Origin: Rhododendron vialii
Taxonomy: Eukaryota; Streptophyta; Magnoliopsida; Ericales; Ericaceae
Assembly (NCBI RefSeq): GCF_030253575.1
Contig: NC_080566.1
Location: 10,363,501 to 10,427,500, forward strand
Length of the DNA stretch: 64,000 nt
Reading direction: 5' to 3'
Shown: positions 11,307-22,650 of the stretch, in pieces
Layout: each line of letters starts with the position of its first letter
How positions within the stretch are numbered: position 1 is the stretch's first letter
The notes under the pieces: model-generated
The model's input: the letters and a program-made list of their open reading frames with translations, nothing else
Databases searched by the model: none
What the model was told of the DNA's origin: nothing
Position numbers and translations under genes: made by a program

Positions 11307-11594
11307 ATATACGTGAGTAAATTTCTTTATGTTATTGAAATTTTACTCTTATTTTTTTACCTATTAAAATTTTATAATTCTTTTATGTTATTGAATTTAT
11401 TAATTTTGTATTTATTTATATCTTTTATCTAATTTATTTCTAATCACTTATTCAGATTTCCTTTTATCTTCTTATCTTCAACTATAACCACTCATTTAGA
11501 TTTTCTTTTTATCTTCAATTACAACCACACATTCAGATTTTTTTGTTATCTTCTTATCTTTAACTATAACCATTCATCCATCACCCCTTATCCT

Positions 11595-11601
11595 TATATA
11601 T
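11595..11601 (+). promoter_or_regulatory. Candidate TATA box of the MULE gene
   Basis: TATATAT precedes a pyrimidine-rich leader (CT runs at 11690-11730) and lies about 165 bp upstream of the ATG at 11764. This is a motif-only call. Confidence 0.4.
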
Positions 11602-11763
11602 CCAGTATTATCCTTCCAAAATCACCATCTTCTTCCCATCACCTCCATCTCCCTGCTTATCCCTCCAATATCACTATCTTTCCAGCATCTATCTCTCTCT
11701 CCCTTCCTCTGTCACGGCTCCTCCCTCCTTTTCCACACTGTTCGTAAAACATAGAAAAAGATT

Positions 11764-13677
11764 ATGGATAACTACAACTTGTCATTTTCAGATAGTTGGT
11801 CCGTTGAGAATGATGTTCTTAGTGGGGAGGCCGTCTCCCATAATTTTCGTGACTTTACACCCGAATTCACAACTCACCAGGTTAGTTATTACTGTTGTTC
11901 TTATGCATATTAGTTATTTAATTTAAAAGTACAGAAATTATGCATATTAGATTGGATCATGGTGCACTTATACATATCCTTTTTTTCTTGCTTATAGATT
12001 TTTCAAAGTAGAGACAACATGGTAGCTTGGGTGCGAAGAGTCGGTAAAGACAATGGTATTGTTATTGTTATTAAGAAATCTGCTAGTTTAATTGGTGGCA
12101 AGCTGCCAAAGTGCATTCTTAGTTGTGAAAGAAGTGGAAAGTATAGATCGGCATGGAATGCAGTTGAAGGGCAATCCTCGCAAAAGAATGCTGGGACAAA
12201 AAAATGCGAGTGCCCATTTGAGCTGCGAGGTATACCAATACCTCCAGCGGGTGTCATGTGGGGTGTAAGGGTTGAATGTGGTATCCATAACCATGAAACA
12301 ACAGAATATTTTGATGGGCATGAGTACCCGTCAAGGTTAACACCAGAGGAGAAAGAAATTGTGTGCGACATGGCGGACAACACAGCACCTCGTGAAATTC
12401 TTAGTGTTTTAAAGAAAAAAAATCCGTTAAACACTACATGTGCCCAAAGCATATACAACCTCAAATATACGGATAACATAGCAGAACTAGACGGTTTAAA
12501 TCCTACCCAGTTTGTCTTGAATCAACTAATACATAAAAGATACCTCCATGAATATCGTACAAATCCATACACCAACGAAATCACTGATATTGTTTGGGTT
12601 CATCCTCAAAGCCTAGACTTATTTGTGAACTTTCCGTCCGTATTGGTCATTGATGCCACATACAAGACCAATGAGTACCGGTTACCACTATTGGAGGTTG
12701 TAGGTATCACATCCACAATGTGCACTTACTCTCTCATGTTTGCACATCTTACAAATGAGAGGATAGAGAACTTGACTTGGGCCCTGAGTACCTTAAATAA
12801 ATGGATGCTTGGAAGGGGGGCATTGTTGCCATCGGTGTTTGTTACAGATCGAGATTTGGCGCTTCTTAGCGCCATTGAAGCATGTTTTCCCTCGGCACGT
12901 CACATTCTTTGCATTTGGCACATCAACCAATGCATAATAAAGCACTGCAGAGGGGTCCTTGGTCCGTCGTTTAACGACTTTAACATGTCATGGCATTCGC
13001 TTATTAATTCTACGACCGAAGCGTCTTTCAATCAGAAGTGGAATGCCATGTGCGATGACTATAAACAACACCCGCAGCTCTTACAATACCTTTTCAATAC
13101 ATGGTTAATGCCGTACAAAGATAGGTTTGTGGCAGCATGGATAAATACGTGTATGCACCTCGGAAGCAATTCAAGTCAGAGGTATAGTTACTTTATGCAT
13201 TGTTACCTTTACTATTTCAATTACGTACATTATTGTACTACTGTAAAGAATATTTCTGTAACTTTCGTATTTAAACACAGTTCATTATTATATTACAGGG
13301 CAGAGCCCGCACATGCGAGGCTGAAGCTATATTTGGGGGGTACTATGTCATCCTTACAACAAGCTTTTAAAAAAATAGACAAGATGTTGAAAAATCAGTT
13401 CGGGGACATTCGGAGGTCATTTCAAAGATCTATCAACATCCCCCGCCATTGGCAAATACATGACGAACTTTTTCAACAAGTAAGAACTCGCATTTCATTA
13501 GAGGCAATGGAGCTCATCAATGTTCAACTACAATGCGCTGAAGATGCATCCTACCTCCAGTTCCAGTTGTGCGACTGTACAATAAAAATTACGCACGGAT
13601 TGCCATGCAGACATGATCTTGCATATTATCGTTGGTACTCCATGCCAATTCCGATTCAGAGTATCCACGATCATTAG
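11764..13677 (+). CDS. MULE transposase (FAR1-like, SWIM zinc finger), N-terminal part of a transposase-OTU fusion
   Basis: Exons are 11764-11880, 11998-13181 and 13299-13677, all joining in frame. The N-terminal part has a FAR1/WRKY-like zinc-binding pattern (CILSC, KKCECPF, ECGIHNHE). The MULE DDE core shows VIDATYKTN and VTDRDLALL, with the glutamate in RAEPAHARLK created across the second splice junction. A SWIM finger CDC...GLPCRH follows near the end. The protein would bind element ends and catalyse cut-and-paste transposition in the nucleus. A TAG at 13675-13677 ends it, but the same frame continues directly into the OTU domain, so this is probably a nonsense mutation in a longer protein. 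Confidence 0.88.
13182..13298 (+). other. Stop-free 117-nt intron in the transposase
   Basis: The donor AG/GTATAG and the acceptor ATATTACAG/GG bound 117 nucleotides, a multiple of three without stops. Removal restores the conserved join just before the DDE glutamate. Retention would insert 39 hydrophobic, aromatic-rich residues there. Confidence 0.7.
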
Positions 13678-13683
13678 ACTAAG

Positions 13684-14652
13684 TTGTCCATGCGTGCGCC
13701 CATTGTGAATGATGACGGAGAACGACCGGACAGAACATATGAAGTTGTAGACAGATTATGTGGGATGGATCAATCTACCCGAGAGCACATGATAGACAGG
13801 ATTATTGATATGACGGATCCATCTCAGAGCACAGTTCGAGGCCCATCTTATAACACGGCTCATAGAGGTCGACCTACTGGTAGAGAGGAGCAAAGTGGAC
13901 GACGCATTCCTTCCTTTACAGAAATATCGACTTCATCATCTAGGATCGAATCTGGGAGACGTGGGAGGGGCGAGGGAGTTCGCAAAACTCAAGCGAACCG
14001 TGATGAATTTTCAGTTCCATCCATCCGTATCGACTACATTCAGCATTTACCTCGAGCTTATCAGCATTACATTTCTCACATTAATGACGTCCGAGGTGAC
14101 GGTCATTGTGGATTTAGGGCGATAGCCGCTCACATAGGGTATGGTGAAGATCGTTGGGCTCAAGTTCGAAGAGATCTCATTAATGAGATTGAACAAAATA
14201 TGGATCTATATAATGCGCTATATCCAGAAATAGGTTGGGCAGACTACCTAATACGGTCTTTAAATTACTTTGAAGATTCGGCACCAAATGAGTATTGGAT
14301 GGATGCTATGAGTATGGGAGTTGTCATCGCTTCGGCGTACAACCTTGTTCTGCATACATTTGATGCGCTTCCTTCAGGTTGTTTTACTCACTTCCCATTG
14401 AGATCCCCTCCAGTTCCAGCCCAAGAGCGCATTGAAATAGCTATTGCCCGTGTTGGGAACAATCATTTTGTGCAACTTTTCTTGCAGCCTCATTACCCTG
14501 TACCACCCTATCCAATATGGTGGTGGAACAATTCATCAGACGAAGCTAAAAGATGGGCTGCTCGTTATGCAACACGAATTAGTTTGTGGGAAGAAATAAT
14601 GGAGACAAGACCAAGAGGGACAGGAGCAGAATTTGGTGGAAACATTGATTAG
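13684..14652 (+). CDS. OTU-family cysteine protease domain, C-terminal part of the MULE fusion
   Basis: Same frame as the transposase, two codons after the TAG at 13675. About 120 disordered residues precede an OTU domain: DVRGDGHCGFRAIA holds the catalytic Asp/Cys block and NNHFVQLF the catalytic His. The middle part (YWMDAMSMGVVIASAYNLVLHTF) is also OTU-like. OTU proteases cleave ubiquitin or ubiquitin-like chains; a role in a transposon protein is unknown. The ATG at 13690 offers a possible independent start, but in-frame continuity favours a fusion. All catalytic residues appear present. Confidence 0.82.
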   Translation: MSMRAPIVNDDGERPDRTYEVVDRLCGMDQSTREHMIDRIIDMTDPSQSTVRGPSYNTAHRGRPTGREEQSGRRIPSFTEISTSSSRIESGRRGRGEGVRKTQANRDEFSVPSIRIDYIQHLPRAYQHYISHINDVRGDGHCGFRAIAAHIGYGEDRWAQVRRDLINEIEQNMDLYNALYPEIGWADYLIRSLNYFEDSAPNEYWMDAMSMGVVIASAYNLVLHTFDALPSGCFTHFPLRSPPVPAQERIEIAIARVGNNHFVQLFLQPHYPVPPYPIWWWNNSSDEAKRWAARYATRISLWEEIMETRPRGTGAEFGGNID

Positions 14653-14750
14653 AAATTGAATTTTCATGTATTTTCACTCTTCAATGAAATTAGTACAAGT
14701 TATGTTTGGTTTGATTAATTAACATTAGTACAAGTTATGTTAGTATAAGT

Positions 14751-15640
14751 TAGGGCTGTCCACACACCCGACCCACCCGACCATCCGACCCGACCCGACC
14801 CGAAAATAGACCCAACGGACGGTTCAGATCGGATGGATCGGTCGGATTCGGGTCCAAAATCGAAGATTTTTCCAGATGTCGGTCGGGTCTCGGATACACC
14901 TGATTATTTTCTAAACCGACCGACCCGACCGACAATTTAGTATAAAAAGGTAAAAAAAAAGAACTACAGCTGGGCCTCAGCTGTAACAGCTGTTCTCCTC
15001 CGTCCCTTCTCCTCCTATTCTCCTGCACCTAAACTTGAAAGGCGAAAGCACAACCAGTGCCTCCCGTCTCTCACGCTCCTGTCTCTCTCCCGCCCGTCTC
15101 TCTCTCCCTCCCATCTCTCTCTCTCCCTCTCTCTCTCCATCTCTCTTTGCATCGCCGACGGTTGCAGCTCGATCTCCATCATCACCGGCTTCAGTCTTCA
15201 CGATCTTCGACCTCTGAAACCGACGAAGCCAGGAAAGTGGAAACCCATTTCTTTGTACTTTCGTAGGTAATTTCGTAGATTTTCGAATATTATGTAACCA
15301 ATTTCGTTTGTAATCAGTGAAGAATTTCTGTTTTATCTCTGTAATCTGTAATAAAATGTTCAAATCCCATCTCTTTCTCTCTGTAATCGATTGTAATGGA
15401 CAAGGTCTCTCTCTCCCTGCTTCGATCTGTTTGTGTTTGATTCTTTGCAGCGATCTGTTTGGGTTCCAACCAAACCCGACCAACCCGACCGAACCCGACA
15501 AATTCAATCCGAGTGAATTTCGGTCGGAGCCCGATGAGAATTTCGGTCGGGCTCGGGTGGCCATTTACCCAATCCGACTAAAGTCGGGTCGGGTCCAACC
15601 CGACCCGAATCCGACCAAAACCGACCGATGGACAGCCCTA
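14751..15640. mobile_element. Non-autonomous hAT-like element nested in the MULE
   Basis: Ends are TAGGGCTGTCCA and, inverted, TGGACAGCCCTA. Subterminal zones at both ends are packed with CCCGACC/GGTCGGG units, typical of hAT transposase-binding regions. The 890-bp interior (about 14,940-15,470) holds a CT-rich segment and no transposase. The flanks share AGTATAAGT/ACTATAAGT, but an exact 8-bp duplication cannot be assigned. Confidence 0.75.
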
Positions 15641-15649
15641 GTACTATAA

Positions 15650-15955
15650 GTTATATTTTAATTATTCATTTATTAATTAAAATTATAGTAAGAAGTCTTT
15701 TAAAAATAAAATAAAAAACTACTAAAAGTAAAACAAAAAAAAGATAGTAAAAGTTTAAAAAAAAAACAGTAATTAAAGTTTTTTATAAGTAAACAAAAAA
15801 ATTAGGAAAAATTAAAAAAAATTAAAACAGTAATTAAAGTCTTTTAATAGTATAAAAAAAATTAGTAAAAGTAAAAAAAAATAAAACAATAATTATTTAC
15901 TTTTAAAAGTAAAACAAAAAAAAATCAGTTAAAGTAAAAAAAAAACAGAAAAGAA
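15650..15955. repeat. AT-rich degenerate repeats near the MULE right end
   Basis: Loose tandem units of about 50-60 bp built on AGTAATTAAAGT and AAAAGTAAAACAAAAAA. No coding signal. Confidence 0.5.
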
Positions 15956-15964
15956 AGGGGCAAA

Positions 15965-16050
15965 AGTGGAAAGGGAGTGGGGCCGGGGGGAGGGGGCGTG
16001 TCAGGGGGGGCGCGAGAAGAGGCCCTCCAAAAGATTTAGGGAGAATGCGT
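15965..16050 (-). repeat. MULE right terminal inverted repeat (G-rich)
   Basis: The G-rich run with GTGTCAGGGGGGGCGCG is the inverse of the left end at 10480. Only the central 25 bp match closely. Confidence 0.6.
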
Positions 16051-16079
16051 ACAAAAGGATAATCTTGCACACAATCACG

Positions 16080-16323
16080 TACTCCCTCAGTTCTAAATTA
16101 AAGTTCAAGTTCACTTTTTTCTGTTTTTTTTTTTATTTTGTTCATATCTTTCAATTTATAATATTTTTTCATGATTTTAAAATTTTTATCTAATAAAACT
16201 AATTGAAATCTAACAAACAGGATCCATATTAGATATTTTAACATTATAGATTAAAAGATATAAATAATTTTTTGAAGTATCCGAAATAGTAACCTGGACT
16301 CTCATTTAGAATTAGAGAAAGTA
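16080..16323. mobile_element. Stowaway-type MITE
   Basis: Starts TACTCCCTCAGTTCTAAATT and ends with the inverted form TTTAGAATTAGAGAAAGTA. It is flanked by TA on both sides, the Tc1/mariner target. About 240 bp, non-coding. Confidence 0.75.
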
Positions 16324-17294
16324 TTAAAAAGGATATGTCATTTCAACTCATTGCCGTCAAACCTTCTAATCAGCAGTTAGTTTGGCCATTAATAGGAGAG
16401 ATTTTGGAAGATTTAGAGGATAAATTTGGGGAAAAACGTACAAAAAAAAATGTCAAACCATAACAGTAGGCACCAAAGGTAGCTTATCTTGGGAGAGTGT
16501 GTTTTGTGGACACATATTTTTGTAAATTGATAGAACAAACCTAGCTATCAGTTGGTCGGTTCTGGGAACCTAGATAAAGCTCGAACTCAACTTATGTGGT
16601 AGAAAATAGAAATAGCCTCATGCATGACTCTCGTCCTACTTTCGCCACGTTGCTAGTTCTGACCTTGGACTTCCGCTCAATTCTCACGGATTTTAGTAGT
16701 AGTTTGGAATATGTTTTAAAGACGTTTTTGTGCTCACGCTTACACATCCCGCACATAAATCATGTAACTTAGGTCTTGACTACCTTTGGAACTTAAATAT
16801 GTGAGGGGTGAATGCATGATAAGGATATATGTAGCAAATTAAAAGCCAAAAAGAAGAGAATGACAGTAAAATAATGAAACAACGACATGGAGGCCTGGAA
16901 GCAAATGCGCCCGAAGAAGAGATGAGCTAATTGGTAACTAACTAGGGTGTCCGATGACATGGGAATTCAGCACTATAAGCAACCAACCAGTAAGGAAAAG
17001 GGCCGAGCAAAAAAAATCCAGTAAGAAAAAGGCCAAGCCATAAATGGTCCTTGAGAAATTCTTGGGTGCAAATTGGTTACCAGTGGTATCCTTTGAGCAC
17101 ATTCGGATTATCTAAAAATGCAATCGACGGTCATGATTGAAGGGTACCGCGTGATACGCAATTTGGAAACAAGAATTTCTCCATGGTCCCCAAAGGAGGA
17201 GACCTTATCGGGCAGTAACGCAAGAGAGGAATAGTACACTAAAACGGTTGCCATTTGCCAATTGGTAGGGCGTGCACTTCCTCCTGAGCTTTGC
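16324..17294. other. Intergenic DNA without recognised content
   Basis: Mixed-composition sequence, no supported gene or terminal repeats. Confidence 0.5.
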
Positions 17295-17852
17295 TATTCA
17301 CACATATTGAAAATCTGTACCTTTAAGTACAGATTCAATTTGGGCCCATTTTGAGTTTCAAAAAAATGATCTGAACCGCTTATTTTATTTAAAATATTAC
17401 GTTTAGAATTCTTGTAAAAAATCAGCTCAATAGTATAACGGTAAAAGTATATTTAAAATTAGATATATCATAAATGCCCTTATCGATATATAATTGAATT
17501 GATTTTTTACGAAAACCCTAAACATAACGGTTGTGTTTGGTTGGGAGTTTAGTTTAGTTTAGTTTTGGTAATGGGTGGAGAGAGAAATAGAGTAATGATT
17601 GAAAATAGGGGTAATGATTGGAGAGAAATAGAGAGAGATGAGAAAGTAATAATTGAAAAAATAGGATAATGATTGGAAAAAGAAATAGAATAATGATTGA
17701 AAACAAAACTAAAACTAAAACTAAACGGTGAACCGAACAAAGCCAACATTTTAAACAAAATGAGAAGCTTTGAATTATTTTTTTAGGACCGAAAATAGAT
17801 CCAAATCAAATACTATGTACTTGCTGATACAGATTTTGAATCTGTGTGGATA
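17295..17852. mobile_element. TIR element carrying a second nested MITE
   Basis: Inverted ends of about 40 bp: TATTCACACATATTGAAAAT at left and, read inversely, TATCCACACAGATTCAAAAT at right. The family is not assigned. It is interrupted at 17529-17744 by another MITE. Confidence 0.6.
17529..17744. mobile_element. Harbinger-like MITE nested in the 17.3-kb element
   Basis: Begins GGTTGTGTTTGGTTGGGAG and ends, inverted, GGCTTTGTTCGGTTC. It is flanked by AAC on both sides. The interior is made of GATTGRAAAxAGGGTAAT-like repeats. Confidence 0.6.
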
Positions 17853-18025
17853 TCCTTTCTCCTTCTCTAATAACGATGTCAAGTCACATCAATCATAAAC
17901 ATTGGATTAGCAACCGCTAGCCACGAGGCCGAAGTGAAAGATCAACAACTGTCTTCTAGTACACCTTTGATGGCACTCAAAGCGTTAACCTCATATTCAG
18001 TAGAGTTATATATAATAAAATCTCT

Positions 18026-18415
18026 AGTATCCTAGGGTCCACTTCAGTCCAGTTTTGGATCTTTTGTGGGGCTTTTGTAGGCCCACAATAACATTTGGAG
18101 CCGTTTATTTTTTTGAGCTCATTGAGAACATTAAGTGAGTCGAAAATCAATTCGATCTGATATCATTTGATATGATTTTGAAATGCATTAATTTTGTGTA
18201 AAAAAAAAAAAGTGCACCACTGAATTAATTGCAACCCATGTAATACAATTAAATGAAGCTTATTGCATTTCGAAATGATATCGGATCAGAGTGATTTTTG
18301 ACATGTTTAATGTTCTCGACGAGCTCTAAAAAGTGAATGGCTCGCATCGTTGATGTGGTCCCGGGAAGTGCCCACAAAGGGCCCTAAACTGGACCAGACT
18401 GGACCCTAGGATACT
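18026..18415. mobile_element. Foldback MITE
   Basis: Long inverted arms start AGTATCCTAGGGTCCA on both ends. The inner arms contain GAGCTC...GAGAACATTAA and its inverse. No target duplication is clear. Confidence 0.7.
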
Positions 18416-19845
18416 TGACGGGATCTGCTTCCATAAAAATCAGCTTGCGCATTCTTTTCTTAAAACAAAAAATGATCAAAAATATTTTACTCCTACTTTT
18501 TTGGTTTCACTTATGGAGATCAATTAAAAAGCGTAAAATAAAATTACTCAAAAATATTCACAAAAGACAAAAAGAATCGTCCAAAGAAAAAAACGAGGAA
18601 TCTTTTTCTAAGACAAATGAGACTCACGCTTGCAGGTATTGTTCAAGTCGTTATCCACAGAAAAAAGACTAGCTAACTTCCAAGGAAGGATATGGCATGT
18701 TAAATAGCCTGGCAAAAGAAATGTTTTATTGAATTCGATAACACTATATAAATATACAATAAGCTCCTTTATTTATAAAAAAAAAGGAGCCTAATTAAGG
18801 AAGAAAATCATACCAAATTTACTATGGAAAAAAATCATCTTAATTACAATCACATTTCAATCTTAATATCACGATATTATTTATTATATCCATTTATTCT
18901 AACATGGCAAAAGCAAAGCGACTGCTCCCTTTAATCTTAACTCAAACGAGTGTCGATTATAACCACTTCCTATTTGGTACTTTCTTGGTTGCTTCCGCCA
19001 TTGATCTTATCCTACATTTCAAGGAAAACCTTATCCCATGGGGACCCCTTGCTACCTAGTAAAATCCATCACGGCATATTTATATGTATAAACTAATATG
19101 AAATGAAAGTTTTCCCATGAGTCCATGACTTAGCTAGAGTGTTTCGGGTCACCTTCGCACACTGCGGGTTAATTCGTACTGTCCTTCTCATAGCATTTTC
19201 ACACGCTCGCTTACGCATGGAGAGAGATGGCCCGAAGAGTTACTAGTAAGGAGAATTCAACCTGAGATTTTAGGTATGAGCAAACCCCTAAACTCCCATG
19301 CCAATATCTTAACATTTTAATTGTTAATTTCTTTTTACCCGAATCAAACATCCATGATATGAGTGAAATATGGACTACGTACCCTGGGTGGGTGGATGGC
19401 AATATGGTATTAATAATCTGATTTTAATTCATTCGGGGAACCCAGGGAACTCGTCTATGTACCAACGCTTATGTATCGATGGTGCACAGATCGACGCGCA
19501 GGGCCCATTTACAGGTCCCATGCAAATTTTTCCAAACTTTTGAAAATTGGTACATTGGATCAAGCAGTTGCAGTTATCCGCTTTAGCTGATTTTTCACCG
19601 GGCCATTCGAAAAAATAGTTTGAAATTTATGAATGGTTCGGATAATATTGAAGAACTAAAAAGGGTCTAGGAAATCAAGCATTAAATGTTATAGGTTTAC
19701 CTAATGAGATGAAAATAATACTATCAGCATTAAACACAAAATTATTCGTCCAAGCAAATATTGTCTCTCTCTTTAAAAATCAAAAGGAGTAAAGACCATT
19801 TTTTGTAGTGGGCCTGCTGATAGATATTCTATCAGCATTAAATGC
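18416..19845. other. Intergenic DNA without recognised content
   Basis: Short open frames only (for example 18415-18672, Lys-rich low complexity). No conserved motif, no splice-linked exons. Confidence 0.5.
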
Positions 19846-19971
19846 AAAATGACGGCCCATGATGTGTTTGGATAATTAATACCCGCCAAGAACAAACTAA
19901 GAATATTTTTTAATGCTGAAAATGTCTTTGACGGGTATTAATTATCAAAACACGTCATTGGCCGTCATTTT
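19846..19971. mobile_element. 126-bp hairpin MITE, copy 1
   Basis: Nearly perfect palindrome from AAAATGACGGCC to GGCCGTCATTTT, with arms sharing GATAATTAATACCCG. A second copy of the same length is at 48975. Confidence 0.8.
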
Positions 19972-21069
19972 CCCATAGAATAAAGACAGAGAACACATTT
20001 CTGGGCCAGGACTCCATACGAATAGAGACTGGGCCAAATATTTAAATGGGCCCAGAAGAAGGTCCCACTAGAGTCCTGTTTTTGGAGACTCTGATTGGGT
20101 TGAATTACAAGGCATCCAGCCCAACAACATACGTTGGCTTTACATTTCTATTCATCCAATCAAATTTAGGGCTAACACCCAGCCCATCACGCTCAGCACT
20201 TTTGTTCCCCAATTGGGCTTTCACATGGGACCCGAGATGCTGCCGAGCAGCTCCAGCAACCGATCTAGCCCTTCATCTCGACACGGACAGATCGGATCGA
20301 ATCTGAGCGCATACAAATCTGAACCTTCCATTGCTCGATTAAGATCCGAGCCGTCGATTGCCAAAAAGAGTGGCTGGATTGGCCGCTCTGCACTGCTCTA
20401 TAGGAAGATGCTTGGCAGCATCTTCCATTCCTTCATTATGACGATTTATTTTTTGGACTTAACGAACTGGACAGTCTTGCCAGTTTGAACTGATAACTCT
20501 ACCACTCTCACCAAGGGCGGAGCTAGAGTTTTATCTTGTACCGAATTAGTATATTATGGCTTACACGATACAAAAAAAATTCCAATGACGAGAAAAATAA
20601 CTTTTTGATAATGATCGACGTAAAATCATGAAGATTCGTTGACAAAAATGCGAATTTGAAGTACAACTTTTTTTTTCTTGTACTCTTATAGGTCAAGCCA
20701 AGGACAAAACTATATAGAGAAATAGCCCCGTAAATCCTCCCCACAAAACCACTCCCGGCTTATCAAAAAACAAAACAAGAAAAATAAGAACTTATTTATT
20801 GAATTAAAGGTGATGTATTGTGAAAGAATGACATGTCTCGTAAAATAAAAAATAAGTACTTAAAAAATAAGAACATTAGCGGAACGGGACCTAATAAGCC
20901 TCATAAACCAACCCCTAAAAAAAAAATGAAAAGAAAACCCAACTCGCACACAAGCTTTCTATTGTCCTGAGATGCCTTTAACCCCCACAAAGAGCACAAA
21001 TCTAATAGCACTAGCAGTCAACTAAACAATCTGGACAAGCTAACAAAGCCTTCTTTCGAAACACGCTTT

Positions 21070-21071
<2 letters not shown>
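19972..21071. other. Intergenic DNA without recognised content
   Basis: Open frames around 20046-20488 lack conserved motifs. GGGCCCA-type motifs near 20040 are the only promoter-like feature. Confidence 0.45.

Positions 21072-21125
<54 letters not shown>
21072..21125. repeat. (CT)n microsatellite
   Basis: About 27 uninterrupted CT units. Confidence 0.97.
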
Positions 21126-21127
<2 letters not shown>

Positions 21128-21493
21128 AATGGAATAGACAGTAGCAGCCAAAGCACCTTTCATGAGAGTCTCACTACACCTGAAGCCCTCGCCTTTTACA
21201 CGTTGATCGAATAAACCGACCACTAACATCTGTTAAACTAGAAGATCGAGCTACTGTTACTGAGAATTCTTCCCCATACGTACATCATTTCCACACAGCT
21301 CTAGAGAAAGAACATTAATTCAAATTTCAAAGAGAACAAGTACTGTTGGTGAAGTTTCTGCAAAAATATTATGGCATAAAGAACCATACATTAGTCCAAG
21401 GTTTGTTAGGAAAGCTTACTTCTAATAGAGTCCTTGCCGGGCAGAAAGAGCAGTACTAGACAGGTTTACGTTGATCATTATTAGTTTCTAATA

Positions 21494-21803
21494 GAGTGCG
21501 TTTGATAACCTTTTCAGTTTTTTGTTATCAAGAAAGTAGAAGGAGAAACAGGTTTACGTTGCCTTTCAAAAAAGAAACGGGTTTTTATGTTTTCATTAAA
21601 ACAAAAACAAGAAACATGTTTGGTAATATTTGTGTTTTTCAAAAAAAACACATTTTTTAGTTTTTATAGTTTACAAAAACTCTAAAAAAGTTTATGAAAA
21701 ACCAAAAAGTAGAACTTGTTACCAAACAAGTTTTCTTCATTAGTTTTCAAAAAGTAAAAACCAAAAACCAAAAACTGAAAACAAAAAGGTTATCAAACGC
21801 CCC
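21494..21803. mobile_element. MITE with GCGTTTGATAACC ends
   Basis: The left end GTGCGTTTGATAACCTTTT and the right end AAAAGGTTATCAAACGCCCC are inverted copies. The interior is A/T-rich with smaller inverted repeats. Probably hAT- or Harbinger-derived. Confidence 0.7.
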
Positions 21804-22169
21804 ATATATATTAGTTTTCACTGCAAGTTAACGTGTAATATTTGACTAATTGGCAATCTTGAAGAACATGAACAGTCTAATCTAATGTCATGTTATCAAA
21901 GTTTAGGAAAAAAAATATTTGACATTTGAACCCACTTCAGCATTCCAAACACTAATGTAACTTTCCATTTTATTTATTTTACAGCCCATCTCTCATTATA
22001 TATAATTCACTTACCACTGATATGGAGCTAGCTACTGACTGGAAGATCAATATTGGAATGATGCTTGGTAGTGTATAAGATATGTTTTGATGGCAGTTAT
22101 AATGCTTAATTATGCAACGATTTCAAAATGGGTATGGCTTGTTCATAGAGCCACTAAAAAGAGGTAATT

Positions 22170-22365
22170 AACGGAGCCGCTTGATCTCAACCGTCCGTTT
22201 CGGCATTGGACGGTCCAAATTTTAATGAAACTTTTCCGAAACGAATTTTAATGAAATTTTTCCGAAGAAGAGAACGGTCCGAATTTTAATGAAACTTTTC
22301 CGAAGAAAAGAATAGTCCGAATTTTAAGTTTCTTTAAAATTCGGACCGTCCAATACACTTTGACC
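22170..22365. repeat. Inverted and short direct repeats around GGACGGTCC
   Basis: Three units of GTCCGAATTTTAATGAAAC-type sequence (about 22209-22340), flanked by TTGGACGGTCC and its inverse GGACCGTCCAA. This looks like a rearranged MITE; the bounds are approximate. Confidence 0.5.
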
Positions 22366-22650
22366 GGGCGCGAGTTACCTCCATAAACCACTATTCACGC
22401 AAATAGTTTCTCTCTTTCAAAAAATGACAAGCTTTCAAGTGCAATTTTAAAAACCTAAGCGTGTGGAAGTCACTGTCAATAACCACTCTAACAAATACTT
22501 CTGGAGCCACCATTTGCTTAAATAAACATAACAATCCATATTCTACCATGAATGAGATACAAAATATAAACTAACGCCCCAAGCGACATTTTAATTTTTA
22601 GAGGTCAATTTATATATCCCACTAAAACCCTAGAGGCTCTCTGGGTCAAA

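Larger units (their letters stand above)
10444..16062 (+). mobile_element. Mutator-like element (MULE) with transposase-OTU gene
   Basis: The outer ends form inverted repeats centred on CGCGCCCCCCCTGACAC, at 10480-10500 and, inverted, at 15992-16015. AAGGATAA occurs just outside both ends (10444-10451 and 16055-16062) and is a possible 8-9-bp target duplication, the size MULEs make. The interior holds a MULE transposase with an OTU protease domain. The ends are imperfect, so the exact boundary is uncertain by about 30 bp. A hAT-like element and two hairpins are nested inside. Confidence 0.75.

Noticed and set aside
20046..20488. Plus-strand frames of 86 and 91 codons as a gene
   Set aside because: Low-complexity composition, no conserved motif or exon structure.
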